Source: Modestobacter sp. VKM Ac-2985 (GTDB lineage Bacteria; Actinomycetota; Actinomycetes; Mycobacteriales; Geodermatophilaceae). Taken from it: 64,000 nucleotides of DNA. The stretch lies in contig NZ_JAPVBI010000003.1 of assembly GCF_026967925.1 (NCBI RefSeq), positions 685,070 to 749,069 on the forward strand. The letters are read 5' to 3'. Positions 33,896-42,745 of this stretch are shown here, piece after piece. The position numbers and the translations under genes are program-made. Position 1 is the stretch's first letter; every line of letters begins with the position of its first letter. The notes under the pieces are model-generated. The model saw nothing but the letters and a program-made list of their open reading frames with translations, did no database searches and was not told the DNA's origin.

Positions 33896-33975
33896 CTAGA
33901 GGCGCGGTTCGAGGAGTTCCTCCTGGGCCGGACCGTGTGGCGGAACCTGCCTCCCGCGCTCGTGCACTACGCGCG
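33896..33975 (+). pseudogene. 80-bp remnant of a methyltransferase 3' region
   Basis: These 80 bp match 48513-48592 inside the methyltransferase gene at 75 of 80 positions, without gaps, and still encode R-F-E-E-F-L-L-G-R-T-V-W-R-N-L-P. No other part of that gene is present on either side, so it is a leftover of a truncated duplicate. The matched frame runs on into the start region of the small minus-strand gene and the GMC leader. Confidence 0.8.
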
Positions 33976-34015
33976 AACGGCGGGGCGCACCACCGCTCCG
34001 CCGGATCCAGCCACG

Positions 34016-34291
34016 TCAGAACGCGGCGCCGTGCTCCCGCTCGCGAGCTGGTGGACGGCGCACCTGAGCCACGTCTCGCGCCCTCTCCTTGATCCGCTCG
34101 GCGCTCTCTCGGGCCTCGACCAGCATCAGTCGACAGTCCGTGCAGAGCCCCGAGTCCCTGTTCCACGTCTGCCGGTCGCACATGCGGCATCGACAGGTCT
34201 CAGCGTCCATCACGGGGCCAGCGCCGCCGACGGGCACGACGGCGCGCCCGTCGCCCGACCACCGGCCGGTGAGGATCGCCCGAGGAGCCAT
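34016..34291 (-). CDS. Small protein with Cys-rich zinc-ribbon-like motif
   Basis: 91 residues from ATG 34291. C-R-C-R-M-C-D-R (about 33-40) and G-L-C-T-D-C-R (about 48-54) give a C-x-x-C...C-x-x-C zinc-knuckle layout, followed by a charged helix L-V-E-A-R-E-S-A-E-R-I-K-E-R-A. The first codons (M-A-P-R) and the 50 bp before them match the alpha/beta hydrolase gene starting at 42653, so its promoter and start came from that family. No ribosome site is seen. I recognise no family; it could be a chance frame on a transplanted promoter, though the Cys pattern argues for a real protein. Confidence 0.5.
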   Translation of the reverse strand: MAPRAILTGRWSGDGRAVVPVGGAGPVMDAETCRCRMCDRQTWNRDSGLCTDCRLMLVEARESAERIKERARDVAQVRRPPAREREHGAAF

Positions 34292-34345
34292 GGGCCGAAC
34301 GTAGGAACCTCATGGGTTGCGGCGCGAGCGTCAGATGACGGTGCC
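34281..34345 (-). promoter_or_regulatory. Duplicated promoter/leader, copy 1
   Basis: This 65-bp block matches 42643-42707 at 56 positions with no gaps. It includes the first codons A-T-G-G-C-T-C-C and the upstream region, with an almost invariant 25-bp stretch at 34322-34345. Both copies drive leftward genes, with no Shine-Dalgarno sequence before either ATG. Confidence 0.6.
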
Positions 34346-34492
34346 GTCACTGCTCATGACCGTTCGGCGCCGCTTCGAGCTGGCCGGAAGAGGCCTCGAA
34401 ATGGGTGTTCCTACGGATGGCTCGGGCGCAGGATCGCCATAACTTCGGCGCGTGGAGTTCTCGTCCACGACCACGCGACGAAAAGAGATCTC

Positions 34493-36061
34493 ATGTCCAG
34501 GCCCCGCCCTTCCACCGTCCTGCACGGACTCGACGTCGAGCAGGCAGCAGAGGTCTTCGACTACGTCGTCGTAGGAGCCGGGACAGCCGGCAGCGTCATC
34601 GCGGCACGGCTCACCGAAGACGTGCACACCCGGGTGCTGCTGATCGAGGCCGGCTCGGCCACCGCCCTCCCCGAGATGGAGACGCCGGGCATCTGGCCGC
34701 TGCTGCTCGGCACCTCTGCCGACTGGGGTGACTCGACGGTCGAGCAGGCGTTCCTCGGGGCGCCGCTGTACGCGCCGCGAGGAAAGGCGCTTGGTGGGTC
34801 CTCGAGCATCAACGGACTGAACTTCCTCCGCGGACACCGATCCAGCTACGACGCCTGGGCAGCCCAGGGCGCCACCGGCTGGGGTTTCGACGACCTGCTC
34901 CCCGACTTCCGACGCAGCGAGACCACGGTGGGACGCGACGAGACGCTGCGGGGCACCGAGGGCCCGCTGCTCATCGGCGTGACCCCTGAGCCGAGCCCGG
35001 TCGTCGTCGCGGCCCTGGAGGCGGCGACCGAGGTCGGCTGGTCGCTCGCCGACGACATCTCCTCCGGCGCGGAGACCGGCTTCGGGTTGTCCGACGCCAA
35101 CGTGCACGAGGGCCGGCGGATGAGCGCAGCCGACGCGTACCTGCGCCCGATCGCGGGCCGCGCCAACCTCACGATCGTCACCGACGTGACGGTGCGACAG
35201 CTGACCATCGACGACGGCACCTGCACCGGGGTGGAGTACGGCACACCCACGTCCTCGACAGCCGCCACCGCGCTCCGGGAGGTCATCCTGACCGCCGGCG
35301 CCATCGGTTCGGCGCAGCTGCTCATGCTCTCCGGTGTCGGGCCCGCCGAGCACCTGACCGAGCTGGGCATCGAGGTGGAGCTCGACCTGCCCGGCGTCGG
35401 CGCCAACCTGCACGACCACCCGATGTCGACCGTCGTCTTCGAGCACGCCGCCCCCCTGCCGGGGGACCCGCAGAACATCTACGGCCAGGGCGTCGGGCTG
35501 GTACGCACCCGCGAGGAGCTGGCGGACCCGGACCTGCAGGTCCTCCTGATCAGCCAGCCCTACCGCTCGCAGAGCCTCCCCGGTCCCGGCCCCGACGGCG
35601 GGTACGCCATCGGCTTCTCCGCGATGCTCCCGCACAGCCGCGGCACGGTCCGCCTGGCCAGTCGCGACCACAGGGTCGCCCCGTTGATCGACCCGAACTA
35701 CCTCGGCGAGGCCGAGGACCAGCAGGTGATGCTGGCCGGCCTGCGGATCGCCCGCGAGATCGGTGCCGCCGACGCCCTCGCGCCCTGGCGTGGGCCCGAG
35801 GTGCAGCCCGGCCGACCGCTGGACAGCGAGGAGGCGATGCTCGACTACCTGCGCGAGAGCCTCGTCGTGTACTTCCACTACGCCGGCACCTGTCGCATGG
35901 GCTCCGACGACCTCGCCGTCGTGGACCCGGAGCTGCGCGTCCGCGGCATCTCGCGCCTGCGCGTCGCGGACGCGTCCGTCATGCCCTCCCCGGTCTCGGG
36001 GAACACCAACGCAACGGTGTTCGCCATCGCCGAGCGAGCGGCACGGATCATCAGGTCCTAG
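34493..36061 (+). CDS. GMC-family FAD oxidoreductase
   Basis: 522 residues from ATG 34493. V-V-V-G-A-G-T-A-G-S near 26-35 binds FAD; P-R-G-K-A-L-G-G-S-S-S-I-N-G near 98-111 is the GMC signature 1; G-A-I-G-S-A-Q-L-L-M-L-S-G-V-G near 264-278 is signature 2. C-terminal H-Y-A-G-T-C-R-M-G near 460 and G-N-T-N-A-T near 505 give the His/Asn catalytic pair. Such enzymes oxidise alcohols (choline, glucose, aryl alcohols). There is no secretion signal. The next gene starts 2 bp after the stop, so they form an operon with a flavin monooxygenase. Confidence 0.9.
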   Translation: MSRPRPSTVLHGLDVEQAAEVFDYVVVGAGTAGSVIAARLTEDVHTRVLLIEAGSATALPEMETPGIWPLLLGTSADWGDSTVEQAFLGAPLYAPRGKALGGSSSINGLNFLRGHRSSYDAWAAQGATGWGFDDLLPDFRRSETTVGRDETLRGTEGPLLIGVTPEPSPVVVAALEAATEVGWSLADDISSGAETGFGLSDANVHEGRRMSAADAYLRPIAGRANLTIVTDVTVRQLTIDDGTCTGVEYGTPTSSTAATALREVILTAGAIGSAQLLMLSGVGPAEHLTELGIEVELDLPGVGANLHDHPMSTVVFEHAAPLPGDPQNIYGQGVGLVRTREELADPDLQVLLISQPYRSQSLPGPGPDGGYAIGFSAMLPHSRGTVRLASRDHRVAPLIDPNYLGEAEDQQVMLAGLRIAREIGAADALAPWRGPEVQPGRPLDSEEAMLDYLRESLVVYFHYAGTCRMGSDDLAVVDPELRVRGISRLRVADASVMPSPVSGNTNATVFAIAERAARIIRS

Positions 36062-36063
36062 TC

Positions 36064-37239
36064 GTGCACACCACACTGGAAGGCGTCGACTGCCTCGTCA
36101 TCGGCGCCGGACCGGCCGGCCTCGCCGCGGCCCACGAGCTCATGCGCGTGGGCCGGCGGGTGCTGGTGCTCGAACAGGGCGAGGACGTCGCGATGAGCTG
36201 GCGGGCCCACCGGGTCGGCCTGCGGCTGCACACGGTGCGGCGGCTCTCCGCGCTGCCCGGGCTGCCCATCCCCCGCAGCTACGGCCGCTACGTCACCAGC
36301 GCGGACCTCGTGCGCTACCTCGAGCACTACGCGGCCAGCGCCGACATCGACATCCGGTTCGGGACCACCGTCACGCACATCGAGCCCGCAGGCGGCATCG
36401 ACGGCAACCGGCGCTGGGTGGTCAGCACCGCCTCGGGCACGTCGTACGAGGCCACCACCGTCGTCATGGCGACCGGCTACAACCGGCGCCCGTTCATCCC
36501 CGACCTCCCGGGGCTGGACGGCTACGCCCGTCCGCACGTGCACGCGGCGGACTACCGCGGCGGCGACCAGTTCGCGGGCCTCGACGTGCTCGTGGTGGGT
36601 GCGGGCAACGCAGCGGCCGAGGCGGCGACCGAACTGGTGGCCGCCGGCGCCAGCCGGGTCAGCCTGGCGGTGCGCACGACGCCGCACATCGTGCGGCGGC
36701 GCGTGGGTGGCATCCCCATGCAGGCCATCGCCATCCTCATGAGCCTCCTCCCCGTGAGCGTGGCCGACCGGCTGGCGTCCGTGCTGTCGCGGCTCACCAT
36801 CCCGGACCTGTCAGCGAGGAAGGTGGCTCGACCACGTCCTGACCTCTACACCCGGGTACGACGGGACCGGTCGGTCCCCGTCCACGACACGGGCATCGTG
36901 CGGCTCCTCGCACAGGGCGCCGTCACACCGGTGGCCGCGGTGACCGGGTTCGGGTCCGACTCGGTGCACCTGGCCGACGGGTCGGTGACGCATCCCGACG
37001 CGGTCGTGTTCGCCACCGGCTACCGACGCGACCTGGAGACGGTGCTGGCCGGACTGGGCCTCCTCGACGAGGAGGGCAGCCCGATCAGCTCAGGGACCGA
37101 GGCGGCGCCCGGCTTCTACTTCGTGGGCTTCACGGTGTCGGCCACCGGTGCTCTGCGGGAACTCGCCGGGGATGCTCAGCGCGTCGCCGAGCACGCGCGC
37201 CGGCGACCACACCGGGTGCTCGCAGCGGTCGGTCAGTGA
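36064..37239 (+). CDS. Flavin-containing monooxygenase (YUCCA-like)
   Basis: 391 residues, GTG start 2 bp after the GMC stop. FAD loop V-I-G-A-G-P-A-G-L-A-A near 12-22, NADP loop V-V-G-A-G-N-A-A-A-E near 178-187, M-A-T-G-Y near 138 and F-A-T-G-Y near 317 are the linker motifs of class B flavin monooxygenases. W-R-A-H-R-V-G-L-R-L-H near 46-56 resembles the W-x-x-x-Y-x-x-L-x-L-H of YUCCA-type enzymes. It would hydroxylate a small substrate with NADPH and O2. The gene pair may process one compound in sequence. It overlaps the end of the convergent LuxR gene by 7 bp. Confidence 0.87.
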   Translation: MHTTLEGVDCLVIGAGPAGLAAAHELMRVGRRVLVLEQGEDVAMSWRAHRVGLRLHTVRRLSALPGLPIPRSYGRYVTSADLVRYLEHYAASADIDIRFGTTVTHIEPAGGIDGNRRWVVSTASGTSYEATTVVMATGYNRRPFIPDLPGLDGYARPHVHAADYRGGDQFAGLDVLVVGAGNAAAEAATELVAAGASRVSLAVRTTPHIVRRRVGGIPMQAIAILMSLLPVSVADRLASVLSRLTIPDLSARKVARPRPDLYTRVRRDRSVPVHDTGIVRLLAQGAVTPVAAVTGFGSDSVHLADGSVTHPDAVVFATGYRRDLETVLAGLGLLDEEGSPISSGTEAAPGFYFVGFTVSATGALRELAGDAQRVAEHARRRPHRVLAAVGQ

Positions 37240-39974
37240 CGGGAGATCAGCTTGGCCCGGCTCGTCGCCCCGGTCTTCCGCAGGATCGCTGCGACGTGTG
37301 ACTCCACGGTCCGCACGCTGACGAAGAGCTCCGCCGCGATCTCCCTGTTGCTCTGACCGGCGCGCAGGCACGCCAGGACCCTGGACTCGGCCGTGGTCAG
37401 TTCGGTCGCCGAGCGCGTCATGCTGCTCGGCGACCGGGCGGCGTCGACCTCCGCGCGCACGGGCACGACCCCGGCCTCGAGCGCGGCCTCACCGGCGGCC
37501 TGGAGGTCTGACCGGGCGAGCGCGACCTTGCGCAGCCGGTGCTGCACCCGAGCGCGTTGGAGCAACGCCCGTGCGACGTCTGCCGGTCGATGGTGTGCGG
37601 TGGACAGCTCGACTGCTGTGGTCGCCTGCGCCAGCGCACCGCCGAGATCTCCCCCGGCGGCCAGCTGGAGGGAGGTCAGCCGGTGGAGGTCGATCTGCGA
37701 GATCGGCCGGTCCCGGTCCTCGAGGAAGGCGCGCACCCGGTCCAGTCGTCGGGCTGCCTCGTCGTTCTCGCCGGCTCGCACCAGCGCCTCGGCGAGCGGC
37801 AGGTCCACGCGGAGACGGCTGCCCAGCTCGACGAGCTCGAGGGAGTCCGCGAGTTCGGCTGCCGCCCGCAGGTGCTCGACGGCGTGCTGCCACCGGCCCT
37901 GCGCCAGAGCCGAGGCCCCGGCGACCGCGGAGAGGGTCAGCTCGTCGGCCTCTCCCCCGCCGCGGTGTCTCCACTCGTCCACCGTCCGCGCGAGGACCTC
38001 GTGCCGGCCGTCGGCGATGAGCAGGAGGCCGGCGGTCAACTGCACGGCGGGGGGCAGCACCGGGGACGTGGGGTCGTGGTCGGCCAGCTCCATGAACGCC
38101 CGCGCTGCGGGCACGTCACCACCGACGACCTCCACCAGGGCGGCGTGGGCGAGGAAGGTCCGTGCCACGCCCTCCTTGCCCTCGCGCTGAGCCCACTCGA
38201 CGAGGCCGACCAGTGCCCGACGGGACGCGTCGACGTCGTCCACCAGGTGCGCGAGGTGCGCGGTGGTGGCGAGTCCGGTGTCGTCCAGGCTCACCACGAT
38301 CTGGACCGCCTGGAGTCGGTCCATCTCGGCGACGACGGTGAGGTCGAGGCCGGAGCCCGCCTCCAGGCGGGTGCGAGCACGTGCCCGCAGGGCGCGGTGG
38401 ACGGCGTTGGGCGCGTCCACCGCAGCGAGCTCGGTCATGGCGGCAGCGGCCGACCGAGCGCGACCGGACACGGTCATGGTGGCGACGGCGAGGGTGTTCG
38501 CTCCCAAGATGGCTCGTCGTGCGGGGTCGGCGGCGGCCTCTGCGGGGCGCGCTGCGAGCCATGTCCGAGCAGCACCGGGCGTGCTGCCGGCATCGAGAGA
38601 ACCGGTCGACAGCGCCACGTGGGCGTCGTACTGGCGCGCATCGAGACGGTCCTCCGCGACGCGGCTCAGGACCGCGAGGCACGCCTCCTCGTCACCGGCC
38701 GAGAAGAGCTGTTGCGCCTGGTTGAGCAGCCTCTCCTGACGGTTGGGTGCTCGAGGATCGGTGCGCTCGACAGCCTGCGCGTCGAAGTGTGCGGAGCGGA
38801 GGCGGGCGCCTCTCTGGCGCATGAGCACGGCTGCCAGCGTGAGCGCCTCGGCGATCGACTCGTCGGGCCCGGGCGGCGCCGACTGCTGCAGGTGTTGGGC
38901 TCGCAGGACCGGATCGTCGACAGCCCGGGCGATGAAGGCGTGCAGTTCCCGCCGACGTGCGGGAGCCAGCCGGGCCGCGGCAGCGGACGCGTGCAGGGGG
39001 TGGCGGGTGTGCACGCCCTGGGTGCTGACGACCAGGAAGCCGGCTGCCTCGGCCTGGTCGATCGCGGCGCGCGGGACGGCGCCGAAGCGCAGCACCTCGC
39101 CCAGCAGCGAGAGGTCCGGCCGACCGAGCAGGGCGACGATCGACACGACGTCGGCAGCCGGACCCAGCGCCCGTAGCCGCTCGGCCACGGCGACCGTGAG
39201 CGGCAGCGGGGCGGGGAGGGTCCCCACGGAGATCGCCCCGAGGTCGTCGAGCACTCCCCGGCCGATGAGCTCGCGGGCCCACATCGGGTTGCCGCCGGTG
39301 TGCTCGTGCAACGCCACGACCTGGGCCCTGGTCAGGGTGGAGGGCCACAGGGGGCGGATGAGCCGCTCGAGCTCCTCCACCGTCAGGCCCTCGAGGACGT
39401 GCACGTCCGAGGGCTGGAAGGTGAGGTCCGGGGCGTCGCGCGAACGGGTGCCGTACTCACGACTCGTCGCGACCAGACCCACCCGGGGGGAGGCGACCCG
39501 CCGGAACGCGCGCTCGATGCCCGCCGACGACTCCGGGTCCGACCACTGCAGGTCGTCGATCAGGAGGACCACCGGCGCCCGGGCCGAGAGCGCGCCGAGG
39601 ATGCCCTCCAGCGCGATCGCGGTGCCGAGCGGTGGGACGTCCGCGACGGGCTGGTGACCTCCGATCGCGGTGCGCAGGATCGCGCGGTCCTCAGCGGAGA
39701 GCTCCATGAGCGAGTCCCAGTCCACGTCGCTCAACAGGTCCCGCAGCACGCTGTGCGCGGTGTGCCGCTCGGCGAACGACGGACTCGCCCAGAGGACCGT
39801 CGTCCCTGCGGCCCGGAACCAGGTCCTGGCTGCGTCGAGGGCCGTGGACTTGCCGATGCCGGGTTCACCGGTCAGCAGGATGCGCCGGCTGTCCCGCTCC
39901 AGGACGTGCCGGACGAGGCTGCTCGCCCGTGGCGGCTCGACGTCCGCGAGCCGGTCCCGCATCTGGCTCGTCAT
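37233..39974 (-). CDS. Large ATP-binding LuxR-family regulator (LAL type), copy 1
   Basis: 913 residues from ATG 39974 after CGGAGG. Walker A L-T-G-E-P-G-I-G-K-S-T near 35-45 and Walker B P-V-V-L-L-I-D-D-L-Q-W-S-D near 135-147 define a STAND ATPase. The middle is helical TPR-like. The C-terminal LuxR HTH reads L-T-T-A-E-S-R-V-L-A-C-L-R-A-G-Q-S-N-R-E-I-A-A-E-L-F-V-S-V-R-T-V-E-S-H-V. Such proteins are ligand-gated transcription activators. The alpha/beta hydrolases upstream (40116, 40967, 41889) are plausible targets. Confidence 0.9.
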   Translation of the reverse strand: MTSQMRDRLADVEPPRASSLVRHVLERDSRRILLTGEPGIGKSTALDAARTWFRAAGTTVLWASPSFAERHTAHSVLRDLLSDVDWDSLMELSAEDRAILRTAIGGHQPVADVPPLGTAIALEGILGALSARAPVVLLIDDLQWSDPESSAGIERAFRRVASPRVGLVATSREYGTRSRDAPDLTFQPSDVHVLEGLTVEELERLIRPLWPSTLTRAQVVALHEHTGGNPMWARELIGRGVLDDLGAISVGTLPAPLPLTVAVAERLRALGPAADVVSIVALLGRPDLSLLGEVLRFGAVPRAAIDQAEAAGFLVVSTQGVHTRHPLHASAAAARLAPARRRELHAFIARAVDDPVLRAQHLQQSAPPGPDESIAEALTLAAVLMRQRGARLRSAHFDAQAVERTDPRAPNRQERLLNQAQQLFSAGDEEACLAVLSRVAEDRLDARQYDAHVALSTGSLDAGSTPGAARTWLAARPAEAAADPARRAILGANTLAVATMTVSGRARSAAAAMTELAAVDAPNAVHRALRARARTRLEAGSGLDLTVVAEMDRLQAVQIVVSLDDTGLATTAHLAHLVDDVDASRRALVGLVEWAQREGKEGVARTFLAHAALVEVVGGDVPAARAFMELADHDPTSPVLPPAVQLTAGLLLIADGRHEVLARTVDEWRHRGGGEADELTLSAVAGASALAQGRWQHAVEHLRAAAELADSLELVELGSRLRVDLPLAEALVRAGENDEAARRLDRVRAFLEDRDRPISQIDLHRLTSLQLAAGGDLGGALAQATTAVELSTAHHRPADVARALLQRARVQHRLRKVALARSDLQAAGEAALEAGVVPVRAEVDAARSPSSMTRSATELTTAESRVLACLRAGQSNREIAAELFVSVRTVESHVAAILRKTGATSRAKLISRH

Positions 39975-40070
39975 GGGTGCCTCCGATGACATGCACGGCA
40001 CGACTGCTCGCGCTGGTCGTGGGTCGGGGATCGGCCCGGTGGAGCGCCGCGCGAGCGTCGCTCGCACGCC

Positions 40071-40100
40071 GGCGGGGCCGGCTGGTCAGCCGGCCCCGCC
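40071..40100 (-). terminator. Perfect 14-bp inverted repeat after the 40116 hydrolase
   Basis: Arms 40071-40084 and 40087-40100 are perfectly complementary with only 2 bp between them, so the hairpin has about 12 paired bases. It begins 16 bp beyond the stop codon of the leftward hydrolase gene and ends before the LuxR promoter region. Confidence 0.65.
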
Positions 40101-40115
40101 TCAGCGCGTCGACCC

Positions 40116-40844
40116 TCAGTTCTTCGCGGCGGCCTCCGCGATGACCTGGGCCACGACCTCGGGCTCCGCGGTCATCGACAGGTGTCCGGTCGCCACCCGG
40201 GTGAGGACGGACCCGGCGCGCTGGGCCATCCACAGCTGCGTCTCGAAGGCGATGCTGTGGTCATCGCTCCCGGCGACGTACCACGAGGGCAGCGTCTGCC
40301 AGGCCTGGTCCGCGCGCGCCGGCTCGGTCAGCGCCGCGTAGGCGATCGGGCGCTGCTTGGCGAAGAACGTCGCCGCGAGCTCGGCGGGCAACCCGTTGAC
40401 GAACCCGCCCGCGAAGGCGTCGGGCCGCAGGTACAGGTCGACGTTGTGGTCCCCGGGGAACGGTGCCATGTCGAACAGGGCCTCGGCGTCGACCGGGCCG
40501 GCGTGGCCGGCCAGGTCGAGGATCGTCTCCCCTTCGGCCGGCACGAAGGCGTTGAGGTAGACGAGCGCTCCCACCTCGGGATGGGACAGCGCGGCGCCGC
40601 CGATGACCGCCCCACCGTAGGAGTGGCCGACGAGCACGACCGGGCCGGTCGTCCGTGCCTTCAGGAAGGCGACGAGGTGGTCGGTGTCATCGCCCAGTGC
40701 GCGGAGCGGGTTGGCGAAGTGGGTGACGGTGTAGCCGTCTGCGGCCAACAGCCTGTCGACGGCGTCGAAGGGGCTCGCGTCGCTCCAGGCGCCGTGGACG
40801 ATGACGATGGTCGGCTTCGCGGTGGTGGTCGTGGGCGTGGTCAT
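40116..40844 (-). CDS. Alpha/beta-fold hydrolase (esterase family, paralogue 1)
   Basis: 242 residues from ATG 40844, AAGGA upstream. T-I-V-I-V-H-G-A-W-S-D-A-S near 13-25 is the strand-3/oxyanion region, V-L-V-G-H-S-Y-G-G-A near 71-80 holds nucleophile Ser, F-D-M-A-P-F-P-G-D near 124 follows, and G-H-L-S-M-T near 225 provides the His. There is no signal peptide. The family includes small esterases and lactonases of the pyrethroid-hydrolase type. It is one of three adjacent leftward paralogues; the secreted protein at 52043 is closest by eye (shared D-x-x-D-L-Y-L, F-A-N-G-L-P and P-S-W-Y-V-A-G). Confidence 0.85.
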   Translation of the reverse strand: MTTPTTTTAKPTIVIVHGAWSDASPFDAVDRLLAADGYTVTHFANPLRALGDDTDHLVAFLKARTTGPVVLVGHSYGGAVIGGAALSHPEVGALVYLNAFVPAEGETILDLAGHAGPVDAEALFDMAPFPGDHNVDLYLRPDAFAGGFVNGLPAELAATFFAKQRPIAYAALTEPARADQAWQTLPSWYVAGSDDHSIAFETQLWMAQRAGSVLTRVATGHLSMTAEPEVVAQVIAEAAAKN

Positions 40845-40966
40845 GGGTGCGTCCTTCTCTGGTCGGTACAGCGTGGGAGTGGGGTGCTCGCCGCCGGGTT
40901 CGCCGCTGACGGCAGCGGCGGCCACGGCGGGTGGTCGATGGCGAGCCGGACCCGTGTCCGGCGTCC

Positions 40967-41788
40967 TCAGCCGCGGATGGCCGCGAGGATCAGCTGCGTC
41001 ACCTCACCGGAGTGACCGACCATCGCCAGGTGCGAGCTCCGGATCTCCACCGTGGTGGAGCCGGCGCGTGCGGCCATCGCCCGCTCGGCCGAGGGCGGGA
41101 TCGCCCGGTCACGGCTGGCGACGAGGTACCAGGACGGGATGGTCGCCCACGCAGGCACACCGGAGGGCTCACCAAAGGCGGCGAGGGAGACCGGACGCTG
41201 TCCGGCCGCCAGCACCGCGGCGGTCCGGGCCGTCACGTCCGCCGCCATCACCTCGCGGAAGTGCGCCGGGTCGACGTAGGCGTCGGTGCCGCCCGGGAAG
41301 TCACGGTTCACCAGGTTGGCCAGGAGCAGGGACTCCTCCGGATGCCCGCCCAGGTCGTTCAAGGCACCCACGACCTCGCCTTCGGCCGGGGCGTAGCCGG
41401 CGACGTAGACCAGGCCACGGACGTCCGGGTTGCCGGTGGCCGCGTTCGTGATGACCGCTCCGCCGTAGGAGTGTCCGACCAGCACGATCGGCCCGCTGAG
41501 GGTGGCGAGGAAGGACCGGAGGTGGTCGGAGTCGGCGGTCAGGCCGCGCAGCGGGACCGCCGGTGCGTACACGGTGAGGCCGCGGTTCTGCAGCTTCCGC
41601 GTGACCTCCTCCCAGCTCGAGGCGTCCGCGAACGCCCCGTGCACGAGGACGATCGTGGGGCGGTCTGCGCCGTGGGCCGGCGTGGCCCCGGCGCTGGCGC
41701 CCGGGAGCGATGCAGCGACGACAGCGAGCAACGCGATGAGCAGGAACGTGCGCAGCCGACGTGGCGGCCGGTTCGATCGGGGGGTCAT
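40967..41788 (-). CDS. Secreted alpha/beta-fold hydrolase (paralogue 2)
   Basis: 273 residues. The N-terminus (R-P-P-R-R-L-R then a hydrophobic stretch to A-S-A-G-A) is a signal peptide of about 35 residues. I-V-L-V-H-G-A-F-A-D-A-S-S-W near 46-59, I-V-L-V-G-H-S-Y-G-G-A near 99-109 (nucleophile Ser) and S-S-H-L-A-M-V-G near 250 (His) give the triad. It is exported, unlike its two neighbours, and could act on the same class of ester or lactone outside the cell. No gene-specific terminator separates it from the hydrolase downstream. Confidence 0.86.
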   Translation of the reverse strand: MTPRSNRPPRRLRTFLLIALLAVVAASLPGASAGATPAHGADRPTIVLVHGAFADASSWEEVTRKLQNRGLTVYAPAVPLRGLTADSDHLRSFLATLSGPIVLVGHSYGGAVITNAATGNPDVRGLVYVAGYAPAEGEVVGALNDLGGHPEESLLLANLVNRDFPGGTDAYVDPAHFREVMAADVTARTAAVLAAGQRPVSLAAFGEPSGVPAWATIPSWYLVASRDRAIPPSAERAMAARAGSTTVEIRSSHLAMVGHSGEVTQLILAAIRG

Positions 41789-41843
41789 GTCGTCTCCTGG
41801 GATGGGTCGGGGCTGAGCCCTGCCGGATGGCAGGTGCGAGTGC

Positions 41844-41867
41844 CCCCTGCGCCGCCGGGGGCAGGGG
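41844..41867 (-). terminator. Hairpin after the 41889 hydrolase
   Basis: CCCCTGC (41844-41850) and GCAGGGG (41861-41867) pair perfectly around a 10-nt loop, 22 bp beyond the stop of the leftward gene at 41889. It separates that gene from the next hydrolase. Confidence 0.45.
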
Positions 41868-41888
41868 CGGATGGAGGCGGACGTCGGC

Positions 41889-42653
41889 TCAGGGGTGAGC
41901 GGCAGGCTGTGCGGCCCGCGGGGTCAGGGCCGCCGCACGGATGACCGCGGCGACGGCGGCCGGCTGCGACAGCGCGACCGCGTGCGAGGCGTCCAGCTCG
42001 GTGACCTCGGCGCCGGCGCGCGAGGCCATGAACCGCTGCGCCTCCGGCTGGATCGCCCGGTCGGCCGTCGACAGCACGAACCAGGTCGGCAGCGTGCGCC
42101 AGGCGACCACCGGGGACGACTCCTCGAAGGCCGCCGCGGCAACGGGACGCTGCGAGGCGGCCATCACCGTGGTCAGGCCGGTGGGCAGGTCGGCGGCGAA
42201 CACCTCGGCGAAGCGGTCGGGCTGGAGGCGGAGCTCCACGCCCGGCCCACCGTCAGCGGTGGCGAAGGGGGCAGGCCACAGGGCCGGGCCGAGCAGGCTG
42301 TCGGGGAAGCGGTCCGTCACGTCGGAGACGCGCTCCCCCTCCGCGAGGACGAAGGCGGCCACGTACACGAGGCCGACGACGTTGGGGGCGAGCACCGCGG
42401 CCCGGTCCACGACCATGCCGCCGTAGGAGTGCCCCACCAGGAGCACCGGGCCGTCGATCGCCGCAGCGATGACGGCGACGTGCGCCGCGTCCGCCGCGGT
42501 ACCCCGGAGCGGGTTGGCCACCGCCTGCACGTCCATGCCGTCTGCCTGCAGTGCGGCAACGACTCCTGACCAGCTGGAGCCGTCGGCGAAGGCGCCGTGC
42601 ACCAGCAGCACGGTCGGTGTGCTGCCGTTCTGGAACGATCCCCGGGGAGCCAT
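41889..42653 (-). CDS. Alpha/beta-fold hydrolase (paralogue 3)
   Basis: 254 residues from ATG 42653; no ribosome site, and the leader is a copy of the one at 34281-34345. T-V-L-L-V-H-G-A-F-A-D-G-S-S-W near 14-28, V-L-L-V-G-H-S-Y-G-G-M near 70-80 (nucleophile) and D-A-S-H-A-V-A near 225 (His) give the triad. There is no signal peptide. It is an intracellular esterase-type enzyme of the same family as its two neighbours, and probably under LuxR-type control. Confidence 0.86.
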   Translation of the reverse strand: MAPRGSFQNGSTPTVLLVHGAFADGSSWSGVVAALQADGMDVQAVANPLRGTAADAAHVAVIAAAIDGPVLLVGHSYGGMVVDRAAVLAPNVVGLVYVAAFVLAEGERVSDVTDRFPDSLLGPALWPAPFATADGGPGVELRLQPDRFAEVFAADLPTGLTTVMAASQRPVAAAAFEESSPVVAWRTLPTWFVLSTADRAIQPEAQRFMASRAGAEVTELDASHAVALSQPAAVAAVIRAAALTPRAAQPAAHP

Positions 42654-42707
42654 GGGCTCAACGTAGGAAGCCCACAGGTGGCGTCGCGAGCGTCAGATGA
42701 CGGTGCC
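42643..42707 (-). promoter_or_regulatory. Duplicated promoter/leader, copy 2
   Basis: Matches 34281-34345 at 56 of 65 positions. It covers the start codon of the hydrolase gene and the region just upstream, up to the end of the LuxR gene at 42746. The conservation at 42684-42707 points to a regulator or RNA polymerase contact. Confidence 0.6.
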
Positions 42708-42745
42708 TCACCTGCTGGGCGAGGGTGCCCGGCCCGCCGCGCGGC

